Positions 9,821 through 24,000 of a DNA stretch of 64,000 nucleotides are shown here, piece by piece (position 1 is the first letter of the stretch; each line of letters starts with the position of its first letter). The translations under genes were made by a program, and so were the position numbers. This DNA is from Mnemiopsis leidyi. Lineage: Eukaryota > Ctenophora > Tentaculata > Lobata > Bolinopsidae. A model generated the notes under the pieces. That model did no database searches. It was given only the letters and a program-made list of their open reading frames with translations, and had not been told where the DNA came from. The DNA lies in the NCBI GenBank assembly GCA_000226015.1, contig JH153798.1, positions 100,667 through 164,666 on the forward strand, read 5' to 3'.

Positions 9821-12800
9821 TATTTTAGTTACTAGGTCGTATCTTGTTACCGAGCAACTGTCTAGGTCAGCGAGATTCCCACAACAGGCTGGTTTCTGTT
9901 GACACATACGTCAACTTGAAAATTATTTGTACAAATTTACAGCAAACGTTGCCAGGGAAAAAAGCAAGTCCCTATTTTGAACAGAGAATACATAATAATC
10001 ATAGGTCTTATTCTATGGTAAACAAAAAACCTTGTAGCGATACCATTAATATCACATATGTGCTAATTACTATAACAGGCCGTAATCAATCCCTGATATA
10101 TCGCAATTACCAAGCTACTGCCAGCATAATTATAACGGAAAACTGGTTAATTTTCGTTAATGGGTCTGTACTTACAGCTCTGTTCTTGACAGCTAGTGAT
10201 GATTGTCTTGAAGATACCAAATGTATTTTCTTGAAATCATGCCAAATGTTTTTTGCCTTAAAATCACAGATGATAAATATTTCAATGCCTCAGTTTTTAT
10301 TTGCGGCGTAGCTAACTCTGATTAGAATGCCAAATTAAGATGGCCAGGCGGTGAAACAGTATTATGGATTCTGCACGGCAACGATTCTTTAAATCACGGT
10401 GTAAATTTGAGTAAGCGGTATTATAGATAAACAATGAGCTGTGCGTTATTTCTGTGAAAATGATAAAATATGAAATCGGCCTGTTGAGTTTTATGCTGGC
10501 TCTTGCCAGTCTATATTTGAATGAGGAAACAGCAGTCATGGCAGATAATTCAACATCGATAAAAAGGAAAAAGTAAGCAATGATTTAAATGTTTGAAAAA
10601 CCACAATGCACAATAAGATGATGTTGCGATCATTTGTCAACTTTATAAAGCTCCATCCCTCACGTACACCACACAAGGAATGATCATTAGGACGCCTATC
10701 AAATAATTATTGTTCGACTCAATGTGGCTCCTTTGTCCTCCCCCAAAAATTAGGTATTTAAAAGTAAACTCCCGTGTGGCAACAAGACAAGATTCAGGTT
10801 GAGTTTACACGTGCAGGCTAGATGAGTTCCTGTTGTTAAGTCTGGGGCGGGTCGTTTAGAGGGCCCACACGGTCGCTCTAACTAAGACAGTTGCTTAGCA
10901 ACGGTGAGAGGTGGGCAGGTCACTAATGATACTTGGGAATCTGCACCATCTGGCTCTGAAAGAAGAAGGTGGGAAGTCTTGCTGCTCTAGGTAGTGCTTC
11001 CACAACTGCCTACGTACTAGCCTTACTGAGCTACTCACATCCTCAGCAACGATCATCTTACTCATTCTCATGGCAGTTTTGTGAGCCGTGTAACGCACTA
11101 ATGTAGGTGCTCAGAATTTACTTTTGAAAGTAGGCAGTGTCTACGATACTTAGAGTTAAAGTCAGGACTGGGGAGTGAAAAGCAGGAAAGGAGAGCAGCA
11201 AATATCATACTAAATATCATACTAAACAAGCCGCCGCTAAATCCCCATTACACTATTTAGCAGGTTTCAGTATCAGGTCGGTATAAACTGGCAATACCAA
11301 GATGACGGCTTAGCGCCACCAAGGTGACGGCTCTCAGTCGTGACTAAACACCTAAAGGGGGTGGTTTACAGGGGAGTACTGACACTTGTTGTTGTACCTT
11401 CCTGGTGAGCATGGAGGGTAGTGATCTGGTTGCACAGAGAGAGAGAGAGAAATCTAGCGGAGCAACGACACGTCGTCGTACAACTTAGAAGTGAATGTGA
11501 CTGTGAGGCTGCCATCGAGAAATAATTGTGATTTTTAAAGTGTCGATAGGCGAGGTGTGTTCGGCTTCGAGCCAATCAAAATTGCCGTGATCATCTTAAG
11601 CATTCGGTCATCTTACTAAACAGTTTTCTTCGAGATGTAATCTAAATTTGACAGTCAAATCTTGAAATTGCCCCAAGCTGTCATACTATTATTTGGTGAT
11701 CATTTGTCATTCTGCAAGTCAAACAAAGCTATCATGTCAAACAGCTAAGAACATATGCAATATCGGTAAATCAATACTGTCAAGGAACGTAAAAGATATA
11801 TAATGAAGCAATTCATCGCCCAAGAAAGTGACATTTCTTGCTAGGAGAGGTCAACAGCGCCACCATAATATAACCTCTATTTCACCTCAATATTTCTGTA
11901 AGTAAAGTAAAGCCAGTGACACTGGCATATCGTTTTTTGCTGTCTAGAGAGTTGCAAAATATAAAGAAAAATAAAAAAATAAAGTTTGCTTGAATTTTTA
12001 GTTAAAATGATCAATTATACCCCGTTGCAAGCCATGTTGTCTAGGCTCTGGAGATTGCGAAATGACCTCGTGGTATTAGATTGTGTTTAGAAATATTGGA
12101 CGGCCAATTAATCTGAATCACCAAAGGGAGCCTTACAATCAGGGAGCCGTTTGAGCTGGGACATGTACTGGCCATTTCATCTATACCTTGAACAATCAAA
12201 TTTAAAGACTGTTGTTTTATTGAACTCACACTTGTTGTTTTGTAACTAACGACTTAGCAACGTTGAAAGGAGACGGATTGCAGATGTAACATTCATACAT
12301 TATTGTTAATGTTTGTGGTATACGTGTGATTATAGTCCTGGATATATTGCTCCAATTCGTACAAGTTATTGTATAAAGGTATGAATCAATAATGTCAATG
12401 ATACGCTTGGTAATTTTGAAATATGGGGGCAACTTAATTTTTTTAAAGTCAATGCGCATTTAAGAATGAATACTGCAAAATTTGGAAAATGCAGATGGCT
12501 ATGAAAAATATGCATACAATGTCAGGGCGATCCGGACATTATGCAAGCTGTTGCAAGAAATTCGGTCGTTGGTGGCACAATGGCTCTGGAAAATATTGAT
12601 TTATTCCAACATTATCCAAAGCTAGGGCAGCGCTACTTCGTAGATCAAAAACAAACTAAGCACGCCTTAATGACGACTTAAATGCTTTACCCCACATGTT
12701 TTATACGTGCTTCTATATATAACCAGCTCCGGAAACTGCTGATCTGCAATAAACCTCATGGTATAAGAGTATAAGGTTTATCGCAGATCATGGTATCAAT

Positions 12801-15800
12801 ATCGGGACAATAGTGTTGCTGGCAAACATGCACACCGTTCGAACCTTGATATTATTCGGTGTGGTCAAAAGAACTTAAGTCTCCGTCTTAAATATATCGG
12901 TGACAAACCGTATAAATTCATGGTAATTATGCATGGTGCCGTCAACGGATGGTTATGTCAGCCAGACAAAGCAACAGCTTAACGAGCTAATTTGAATCAA
13001 ACAGGGGTTTAAATGTGGATTAAATGACTGGTTAAATTTGACACCCTTATTATAAGATTATAGTGCCAACTTTGAATATATCATGCGATATTCTAAACTT
13101 GCAATGCGTTTCAGCAACACAATTTTAAAGCTAGCGAAGCGTATGTTAAATGACCAAATAACTGAAAACACTAAGTAAAAGTTAATGACTGTTCTCGATT
13201 CGCAATCTAGCGATACTAGTAAAGTTAACGAAGTTATCACTGAAAAGTTGGGGCGGTAATAACGAACTGAGGAACTTGGTCAGCTGCCTACTCTGTAATC
13301 ATTACTGGACACAGAGATGGGAAGATGGAAGATTACTCAACCATGAAATGGCATGAAGCGTTGGCATTCGGCAGTGAGGTTCAATTGAATGAGGGGGCCC
13401 TGATTTAATGAGATTCAATCAATCTCCCCCCAACTCAAATTGGAGTAATCAAGTAATCAAAAGTCAATGGAAAGTTCTATAAATCATTTGGACTCGCCAC
13501 GCGGTGTTCAGAGCACTGTTGTTGAGCTAATTTCAAAGGAGCAACAAACCAAAATTTTATTACCGAATTCCATATTCACTTTTTTCAAAGGACATTCAAT
13601 CCACCGCCATTTGCTAAAACTTTAAAAAGATAATGATCGTTTTGTATGTCAAAAGAAGGGACAAGGTAAGCTATATTGAAGCGTCAAAGACTTGTAGATA
13701 TTAATCATATAAAAGTAGGTAAACCCAATAAGACAGAGCAAGCAGGAATGTGCATATTGTAAATGGTAATACCCGTGTTTATGTCCGCGGCAGGTTCAGT
13801 TGACTCTAACTACTGCTGTCATCTACGACGTGACACGACATAACTTGTCATCTTACCTATATTTAACTACTTAAGCATTCTGTTGCACGCATAGCCGTCA
13901 AGGCACCGTTACCTATGTGACAGAAGGGTTATTGAAGAATGGCGGGTATCACATGTCTTAAAGTTGGAACAGGGCAGCGGCGTGTGTCATATAATAATAG
14001 AATATGATGTTAAGGTTACTTGGGGTATGTTATATTAGTTCTTAGTAGTAAATACTAGTTAAATACTATCGATCAACCTCAAGGCTCAAGTTTAATTTTT
14101 AATTATAGACTTTTAAATAGCAGACTTCCATCATTTTGAATAATAGATCTCAGAATGCTTGTCAGTGCGAAATTCTAGGCATCACGTTCATCTAATTTTA
14201 GTACCGACAAAATGCAAGAAATTCCGAAATGTAACTCATTAGACTCGTTAGTTTTTACGTTAGGTTGGAAACCAAAGTCATCTACGGACCAATTTCTTTA
14301 TCGAGAAAAAGATTGTGTAATTATAAACATATTAAACATATTAACAAGAACAGTTTAAGGCTACAGAAAGCCATAAGAACCGCACAAAGCTACACAAACT
14401 ACTGGACCCAGACCCCCAGTTTCCCTGAATTATGAGACCAGAAGTCCCTCTAGACTTTTCACTGCTAGTAAGTAGTCACTAGTCACTAGTTATTAGTCCC
14501 TGTTGTGCGGTGATGAAAAGCAATGTTATGACTATTGTGAAGGAGCTTGGGTTGTAGCGGTTAGCCGTCTTGTCATTGACGATTGGATTCTATGGAGCTA
14601 TAACAAAGTGTAAATGGTTGACCTGTTGTCTGTGAAATTCTGGTCGGAGGACAGTTGCGGTGTGGCATATTGTTTGATACGCCAATAAAGTTTAAATCAT
14701 AATGTAATAAACTCATTAACAGCAATTCCTCGATCGGCAAATACTCAAAAAGGCAATTTGTGATTGTGAAGAATAATTGAAGAATCCTTTTTTCATCCCA
14801 TAAACTTTCCAAGCTGCCAGAATTCTTTCGGATGCAGCCTGTCTTTGCGTTTTTCAAGCATATCGGGCTTGAAAACCAGTCGACCACATCATTAGATCAT
14901 GAGTCTTTAAGTCAACCACTTTAAGCATTGGTTTCGTCTTTAGTGCCACTAGAAATAATTTCACTATCAGTTTGCAAGTATATTCTTCGATCTACGGATG
15001 TGACTTTTAACAGTACAATAGTAAATGGAAGTTCAAAACTATGATATGTAACAACTTGAAATAACCAATGGTTACCAATGATAACTAATGGCTTAAATCT
15101 TGTGAATTTCAAAAAACTCCTCATCTCTTGAAGTATTATATAGTCGGGACTGTTGTTTTATCAACCAATATATCAGCAGACTACAAAGTAAACTGATCAA
15201 CATTAACAATAAGCGGCCCTTCCTTTTACATGGCTTACCAAGACCTTGTTGTCCCCATATATTTGAAAATTGCACAAATTGTATGTGGGGAAAGAATAAT
15301 TAGGACATTTTGCGGTCAGTGAACCATCTACGTCTATATTTATATATATTATTCATGTCCTAACATTCTAAGTTCTTCCATATAAATCAATTTCATTGTC
15401 CGCACGTCATAGTCATTGTTATTGTTGAACCTCTGTAGTAAGTCAAAAGATAATTATGTCATTACCAATGTGATGCTTTTAAAGGACAATCTCTTTGTTA
15501 GAACGCAGAATTAGTTCAAGCCTTGGACAAAAGTTTAGGTTGCACATTTGAAAAATTCAGGGAAGTTAAAGGACAAACTTTGTGCCACCCTTCCCTCTCC
15601 AAAATGGTAAGTAGAAGGGGTCGTAAGTAGAAGGGTGGATGCCAACACACTTAGCGTCCAGCTTTACTGAAGTACTGAAGAAAATAGCAGATTCCGAGCA
15701 CACCAACTTGCTGTCAACTTAATTACCAAACCAGCCGACAAATGCGGCATTTAAAACGGGATATCACCCCAACTTTGCTGTCGGCAAACCATTCTGTTTA

Positions 15801-18621
15801 AAATGCATTGAGTTATCCGCAAGATCAACCTAGTACTCTAGTAGGTTTCTTTTTCTAGCCATAGCACTAATCGAAGTTAGCTGCAGGCTCGTTACATAAT
15901 ACTGCAAAAAAGGAAGCTGTTGGCAAATGGATTGATAATGATCATTTATTATCGGGACACTTGATAATCCATTGTTAATGGCACCCGATACTACTGCCAA
16001 CATAGCAAATTTCTTATATTTCGTTTTGTATAGAAACTTAGCAAGTTTTGAAAGATCAAGCTAAGGTGCAACAAAGTGCTTTATAATATGTGGGCGGGCC
16101 ATTGCACTTTTAAAATCGATTAGTATAACTATATCATTAAACTATCAATTGTGAATACAATCGCTCAAAAGTTGAAGGTCAAAGTAAAAGAATTGTAGTA
16201 AGTAATCAAATATCATGAAAGCGAATAAAACTTGCTAAGTACTGTGCAGCCAGCAGCAGACAAAGGGATAGGTATCGAAGATATAGATTGCCTGTTTTGT
16301 ACGTGCAACCGACACTTGCGATTGTCGGTCGAAACCCTAGCTCACCGGTATTAAAAGCTTTTAGCAAAGTCTTATATAAGAATTGACTGCACAAAATCTC
16401 AGTGTCTCCAGCAGCCAGCTATCCAGATTCTTGTATACAAGAATGTGGTTAAAATTTACAGTATAAGAATGCGCGAAAATTCTATGATGTCACTGCGTTT
16501 AAAATACTACACTCGAATTGCAAATGATACACAAACTATTGTACAAAGATCGTCAAAATTCTGACAACAAAACTAACAAAATTGTAAGGTGTACATCTAA
16601 GGCGTACGGCATTAAATAATTCATGATATAACATCAGTGAACTATAAAATACTGAGCTCTATACACAAAACTCACATTAGTCCAATATAATCATAATTAC
16701 TGTACTGATATATTCTTCAAATAGAGTCGGGCTCGACAAAGCCACGGCCTACCCATTTAAGAATTGGATTTAATATTCAATGTATAACACTTGACAACAA
16801 TCCAGCGATTATTAACCATAGACAAGCACACAAGTACGTGAAGTTTCTGGAATTTGATTCAAGAAAGAAAAGGATTCAGTACCAATATGATGACCATCGC
16901 CACGTGTGGTTAACCCAAGTTACCAAACGCAATCACAGATGGTAAGAACATTTAGAGCACTTGCCGCTTGGTGGGTACTATGGAGGAACTCTATACTTTA
17001 ATAGTCTAGAAAAATACTAAATGGGTACGCCGTTTAGGGGCTAGTTCGAGGGAAGGAATGTTGTCTACTTGGTTTCAAGAGAATGTTATCATTAAACATG
17101 TTGTACACAAAATATTCTGTCTATTTAATAGGTCTTTTCCTTTGGAAAAGAAAATTTCGATAACTTCTGGCCAGATACTAGAAACTGATGTTAGAATTTT
17201 CCGTCAGCTGAATATTAATTGTTAGTGATGAACAAGGCTGAACCCATTTCACCTCATCTAGTCTGCCCAAATTCCTGAGTTTTCTGTCCTTGGTTCAGTT
17301 GGTCTAGTTACTATCTGTTTAGGTAGTTAGGTACCATCTAATAATGCTCTATTTCTCCTCTTTCAAAGCGCGACTGTTTAAGTCTCCTTGAGTTGGAACA
17401 GTTGCTGGCGAACTTTGCGATCGGTCGGAAATTCAGGACTTCTAACAATTTTGAAGATTTGTTGTCGGCCTCGATTGCAATCAACCACTTAACCAAACCA
17501 ATTCTAAAGATCAAAATGAATTTTATTGAGCAGTGCCAGGTCTTTTATAATTCAGCTTTCTAACAGTATTCAGATGTTATAAAGCAGTCCCGTAAGAAAG
17601 GGCCCCGCTCACCATACATTTGCAAAATCGTCTATAAAAACTTAAACTTATTTATCTCGTGTTCGGTGTCGGAGTTTCACTTTCTATCTAAATTTCATGC
17701 ACTGTTTTGAAATTGGGAATAAATTTGGATGAAAACAGACTGAGGCCGGATGGTGAAACACCCAACGTCATGTCTTTGATATAAAGCATCTCATTTTTGG
17801 TGGAGGGCAACAGATTTCAAGTAGCTTGTCTTCTTCTTCTCCTTCTTAGCTTGTCACAATGAGAGCTATTTTTTAATCATGTGTGATAGAGCAACAAGGA
17901 GTCAGATATGCCTAACTAGTATCGAGATAAGCTATCACGTGATCTACAGAAATTTAAATCCTTCCGCAAAAATATCGCTCTCGATATATCGCATAAAACT
18001 ACGTTAGGTCAGATAAAATTCGGGACGGCTAAAAAAGGGGGACTGCAAGACTACAATAGTCAGTATAATAAATTTGGTTTACCCGTCCACCTGTTGTCGT
18101 AAAATTACGTAAAACTCAAAGTGTGCCGGTTGTTTGATGTGCCAGAAGAGGATAGTATTATAATGTGTATTATGTATTATGTAGCCTTATATACGCTTCC
18201 ATGGAACAGTTCCCATTGTGGGCAGTAAAAGGAGGCCTGTATGCTGCTATAGCTTTGCAAGTTGCAACACCTGGGGTACCGGGATAAAAAGTATTCCCTC
18301 ACGTGAGGGTGGATCGCTAATTAGCCGTCCAACATCTTTAGTCTTCTTGCTCTCGGATTATGGGCCAAATTTTCGTAGGGTCTGAAGTCGAGTTGATTTT
18401 GAATAGTTAGAGCCTGCTGAAATTTTGTAATATTGTGGGTCTTGATGGGAACGATAAATGTTGTCCAAGAGTATCTGTGGAGCTGTTATAGTGACCAAAA
18501 TAGAACCATTCAATATGTTACATGCCTTGCTGACAATACTGCACGTTCATTTTTGGCGACTGCAATTTCAATGCAGTCTGTGCAGTAATAGATATAACTA
18601 GAATAAAAAAGAAAAACCTCT
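9821..18621. other. Long gene-poor stretch
   Basis: About 8.8 kb with no frame I can assign. The longest are 155 codons at 9844-10311 (plus, non-ATG start) and 104 codons at 14573-14887 (minus). Neither has recognisable motifs. The piece at 10895-11098 (minus) is somewhat GC-richer with a coding-like look but no known domain. Isolated 5' UTR exons of neighbouring genes could hide here. Confidence 0.4.
12741..12790. repeat. Hairpin with near-perfect 18-20 bp arms
   Basis: GATCTGCAATAAACCTCAT and the reverse complement of ATAAGGTTTATCGCAGATC pair with about two mismatches around a short loop (GGTATAAGAGT). Possibly a foldback remnant. Confidence 0.7.
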
Positions 18622-19031
18622 CTAAACTAGAAATAGCTCAACAAAGAAGCGAACTAGCAATAGTTTAACAGAGTAGCAAACTGGCAATCGCTCAACAGAG
18701 TAACGAACTAGCAATAGCTCAGCAGAGTAGTGAACTAGAAATAGCTCAACAGAGTAGCGAACTAGCAATAGCTCAGCAGAGTAGCGAACTAGCAATCGCT
18801 CAACAAAGAAGCGAACTAGCAAAAGCTCAGCAGAGTAGCGAACTAGCGATAGCTCAACAGAGTAGCGAACTAGCATTAGCTCAACAGAGTAACGAACTAG
18901 CAATAGCTCAACAAAGAAGCGAACAAGCGATAGCTCGACAGAGAAGCGAACTGGCAATAGTTCAACAAAGAAGCGAACTAGCAATAGCTCAACAGAGTAG
19001 CGAACTAGCAATAACTAAACGAAGTAACTAA
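18622..19031. repeat. 27-bp minisatellite, about 14-15 copies, open on both strands
   Basis: The unit is nine codons. On the plus strand it reads QQSSELAIA repeated and stays open for 120 codons (18669-19028) between TAA stops, with no ATG. On the minus strand it reads LVRYSVELL repeated for 129 codons. Point changes between copies are mostly single-base. No splice-supported gene around it was found, so I list it as a repeat, not a gene. Confidence 0.9.
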
Positions 19032-21095
19032 CTCGCTGCTGGCCCGGTTCTTTAATTCTCCCTGTAATCTCGATATATAAACGAAGTAAACACGGTCGCA
19101 ACGTAACTACAATGGTACAACTTATTAGTCTTCATATCTCAACGCTGTTTCATGTATCTCGTGTGGAGTTTACAGCTCTTGTATAACAGCAGGTGGCAGG
19201 TTTAGTTCTGTAAATCTATTTCGTGAAACTAACTACTGGTCGTGAATTTAGCGTTTAACCATCGTACAACTTTAAAGTGACAATTTAAAAAAATTTCCGA
19301 AGAAGTTAAGATTCTAACTCAACGAAAGACAGAAAATATATACTTCTCGAGTATGGACAGAGACCCCTCTCGGAAGAGACATTTTAAAACAGGAAATAAA
19401 AGTCATAAGTAAAGATAACACCTCTATAGCTCTATTTAAATAATATTACAATATTACAACCGTTCCTCAAAGGAGCGCAGAATCCATGATTAGCTTAAAG
19501 TTTAAACAAAGAAGCCTATTTCTCAACTTACTGAAAAGAGGTAAAAAGGTTCGCTTATCAACCCAGCGAAGCATCGAACGTCAAAACTTGGGCCTAACTG
19601 AGTAACCAATTAATTGTTCGCAAGTTTGTTGATCCGGATCACTTCACTTATGGAAAAAAAAAATTTCAGCTAGGAAATAAGAAAGTAGTGCTGACTTTGT
19701 GCTCCCGCTGATCAACACATAGCATAAGGTCAAACAAGTTAGCCTCACTAATCATTGCCTCCACTAGGTCAGTTCTTTCATGGAGCAGGTGGCTACTTCT
19801 TCGTCGTTAGTCCTCGAAAAGGCTCCTCGCTAGAACTGATGAAAGTTTGTTTTACATGGTTTGTTTTTTTGCAGATATATGTCTGTCATGACTATACGAA
19901 ACCTAATCGATTGCATAATTGACCAGAACAGGTTTTAGCCCTAGTAAAAACCCAAGTTACCGGAAACCGGATCAAAGATGTCACAGTGCACGGAAGAGGT
20001 TTGAAACCTGGTAGCAAAAGTCAAATCACGACTGGTGCAAGTAACAGGACATAACTCATCACCAAGGTGGGGTGGAGTTGTAATTTGCTAGTTGCAATTT
20101 GAATGATGGACGCACTTAGCTGCATAATGCATACCCCACTGGGCAATATGGTAGTGGCAGAGATTAATAACTGTCCTTACTTATATTATATCGTAGTATT
20201 AGTCTCAGTGACATCTGCTGCGCTTCCTTGCTGCTCCGTAGCCTAGGAAAAAGACGACGCCGATGAGATTGTCGTCGTCTGGGAGACGCGTTTTTAGGGA
20301 GACACGTCAAGTTACTAAGGTGACGTTATTCTTGCAGAAGGACAGGGAATTAGCTTTGGGGTTTTAGTCGACTCGTCTAAATGGTATCAATTTATTGCGG
20401 CGACTGTGCAACCATATTTATGGGATATCTTTGTAAGCGATTCTGGGGAACAGAATCTGTACAGTGACTGGCCTTGAATTTAGGCGGTTGTAAACGCCAC
20501 CTTTTCCTTATACGACAGACTAGCTTAGTAATCGGCCCGTAAATCGCTTGAGACTTAATCAGTCAATAAAGTCATGTTTTTGTGAAGGGATATAGACATT
20601 ATAGACGGTGAAGAGTCAGGATATTGAGAGTAATTCTAACTGTCACAGTTTTAACCTACCAAATTAGGGCAAAAAATGAGACCTTCTTGCGTCAGACGTC
20701 CTAGATTGCATCAATTTCCTGTACAACTCAAGTCTCATTTACTTACCCTTATTGCTTCCTCAACACTAAACTTGACATATTGTCAACATTTACTTACCGT
20801 CTCCGTTTAAATACTTCTCGATCAATGATTAGATTTTACCTACCCCACCTTGCCTCATGCTATGCTTCAAAACAAGTCAAAAAAGTTTCTCTCTAGTCTG
20901 CCAAGACCTGTATAATCTGAGGGGGAGGGGGAGACGACTGATTTTATTATTTGATAACGATTGACCAATTTTTAATCAAATGAAAACATTTACTGACGAA
21001 TAATCATATACTAATCTAATGAATATATTTACAATATTCCAACATTTAAAAGTTAAACCCTCCTCGGTATTCATTAATCACAATACCCCTATAGG
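19032..21095. other. Upstream flank of GBF1, no gene seen
   Basis: AT-rich, with no clear promoter. A short hairpin (AGACGACG ... CGTCGTCT) sits near 20251-20282. The GBF1 start may have a 5' UTR exon here, since an AG directly precedes the first coding exon. Confidence 0.4.
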
Positions 21096-24000
21096 ATGGC
21101 AAATCCTCAGATGGCGCCTCCCACCAATGGGTTGTCCATTGTAAAGGCCGAGATGACCTTGGTCGTCGCTGCCATCAGAGCCTCCAGCCGCTGGGCGGCT
21201 CATACTTATCATGTGAGTCTTTTTGGAAGAATAAATCCATCCAAATCCATATATGTTATTTTCTGTTTTAAGTTTTAACTGTCCTGTGATTATTTAAAAT
21301 CTTAGTAAACTATAGTCTATAGGTAATTATATAATATTAAATATAGGCAAAATTCAACTAATCTTTGTAACCAATGTAAAGGAAGGAGAAAATGTATAGT
21401 CAGTCAGTCGGGAAGGAATGTCAGTTAACCTACAAGCAGTGACAACTGTCCATTTCTTCTTGTTGATGAACTTATGCTGTGTTTTCGGACTTTAGGTTAA
21501 TTAAGTGGTCCCAGGCTTTCGACTGGAGTTGCGGTGTTCTACAGTTTACGGGTTCTACAGTTTACGGGTAGCTAGGTTTAAGGAAAGATTAATTGAAATT
21601 AAGCCACGGGGGTAAGGTACCGACCATGACCATGCCACCCGTGCATTTGCCCCATGGATGGTAAAGGGTCAAAAAACCTGACTGTGACGGAAAGTTGAAT
21701 TTCCGTCATGGTCATTTGACCATGACCATAACACCCAGACGTAAGCAAAATGGTCAAAAAACATGGTCGCCCCTTTAAGCAACTACACGGCAATTTGTTG
21801 TATGTTATTTATAGCTCCAGATATATAATTAACAAACAAAGCAGTTGATTGGCGATGTACCTAAATTTAAAGAATAAAGACATTTCATAAACCAAAGGTC
21901 AATGTATCAAATAAAAGAATAAAGCAAGGCACGATATCACAAAATATCGCCTGGTTAAACACCTACTAGATCTTACAAAAGTATTTTAGTACCGTCAACA
22001 GCTAGCATAAAGGCTAGAGACCATCAATCAACATAATTTTACATTTTACAAAATACTGCATAGTGCATACCAAAAGATAACTATCGATGAAAACGACCGT
22101 TCAAACTATTCACTTTTCCATTTTAACTTTTATGTTGTGTTAAAGTCAATGAATGGAAAAATTAGAGAACTATGTTGATTTAAATATAATGAATACATAC
22201 ACGATTTAATACTTTAATAAAAGCATAACGCCGGATTTAGTATTAGTCAGGACTTAGAATAAAGCGGTTGTGTTATTTAAACGACCTTCATCTAAAATTC
22301 AATAAACATGCATTGCGCATTGTTAAATGAAGGTATGTGTTGCTATTACTATTTTAATTGCTGTCTGATGTTCGAGTGTATACAATTTAAGTATATGTTG
22401 ATTTATAGTGAATTGAACGTTCTAACAAAAGCAATGACGATTTAATAATTGTAGGATTAATGGATTATCCGCCTAATGATGTACTAGTTTATAAAACTGA
22501 TTAAAACATGCCGTTATAAAGTATCAAGTTGCTGTTACGTTATATGTTACCTGAGTAACGATGCTTTTTGTAAGTGCTGTTACAAAGATCAATTATTGTT
22601 ATTAATCAAATATATTATAATTCGAAATTAGTTAGACATTCAGCCATCAAACAGTTGTCACATATTGTCCCTTTGGTAATTTAATACTATGCCTTTGCAT
22701 TAAGAATTTAGTTAATTGAATTCCATCAACTCGACGAAATAAAACAAAGCATATACCCCAAAACAAACAACGAAAGTAACAACAATTGGTAAGCAATCAA
22801 AGATTTAAGACTATTACTATAATTAGCAAAGCTTTATAACCGACTGACTATTATATGTCACATAGTTGCCGGTGCCAGGCTTCCTGCCCCCATTCCCACA
22901 ACACGCAACTCTTCTAATTTTATTATGAGTCGTAATGAACCGTTGATGAACGGGACGTGGGTCGATGCGGTGGCAATGAGTAGTAACATTGACCTGCCCC
23001 CTTTACCTCCATTGTATATACTTAAATATGCTATAAGTGTGGGTGCGGTGTGGGGGTTAGGTCACCCCCCAACACATGTCATGACAAGAGATTATCTATG
23101 TGTCGATCTGCTGACTACTTAACTACTTCCCTTGTTGGGTGGAATAATCTTAACTAGTAATCTTGTAAGACGAGATCTGTACTGTGCCTGATAACAAGAC
23201 TGCAGAACAGTTTCTCTCTGTCTGATGACATAAATAAAATAGCAATGTATAATAATATCGGACAAGAACCGGTTACATGCCTGCTGGGATTTGAGACATG
23301 AAATAGGCGATCCAACATCAGCACCCACTCAAATACTATCGGCACCTTGATAAGTTTATTGTGTTGTATCACTATATCAATATCTACTCATACTACTAAT
23401 TATTACACGCACCCGCTTGCTACTTGTAATTAGCTGATCACCCTAAGAGGCCTACTCGTTGTTCAACCAACGGAGGTTGTCTGTGTCTTACCTTGATATT
23501 ATTTTAGTTGGTTAAAAGCAATTTGCTCTTCTGCAACGAATGATGATAACAATTACATCAAATAAAATTGGGTGCGCTGGTTATCTTTTCTCGTAAGAAC
23601 TTAAGAACTCCGTAACTAAAGGAGTAGAAATGTGATTTTAATCTACATAAATTAGAAAAATATCACAGCCAACTTTCTGCGAGATATCAATAACATATTA
23701 GATTATGTGATTTTTCCCATTTTAACATTGACTATCGCAGGAGGAATGCCAGAACTCTTTGTTGAAAAGTTTCCACGACCTCAAAGAACACCTTGCACAC
23801 ATCCAATGTAAGTCTATACATTTAAATTTCAAGTATGTGACAGGTAGTTAAACAGTAAGCAATTGGTATTATGCGATTGGTATTATGCAATTGGTATTAT
23901 GCAACTGAACTTAATTTGCGCCCATGTGCAGATAGCTTGTAATGGATCTGCGAAAAAGCAATAAGATCGCTGTTTTGAAATGACAAAAAATTAAAAAAAG

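Noticed and set aside
9844-10311. 155-codon plus-strand frame
   Set aside because: It starts at a non-ATG codon, has no recognisable domain, shows AT-rich composition like the background and has no splice or poly(A) support.
14573-14887. 104-codon minus-strand frame
   Set aside because: No family resemblance, coding bias or neighbouring exon; plausible by chance in 64 kb.
18622-19031. CRISPR-like array
   Set aside because: Units are contiguous 27-bp copies with no unique spacers, so this is a minisatellite.
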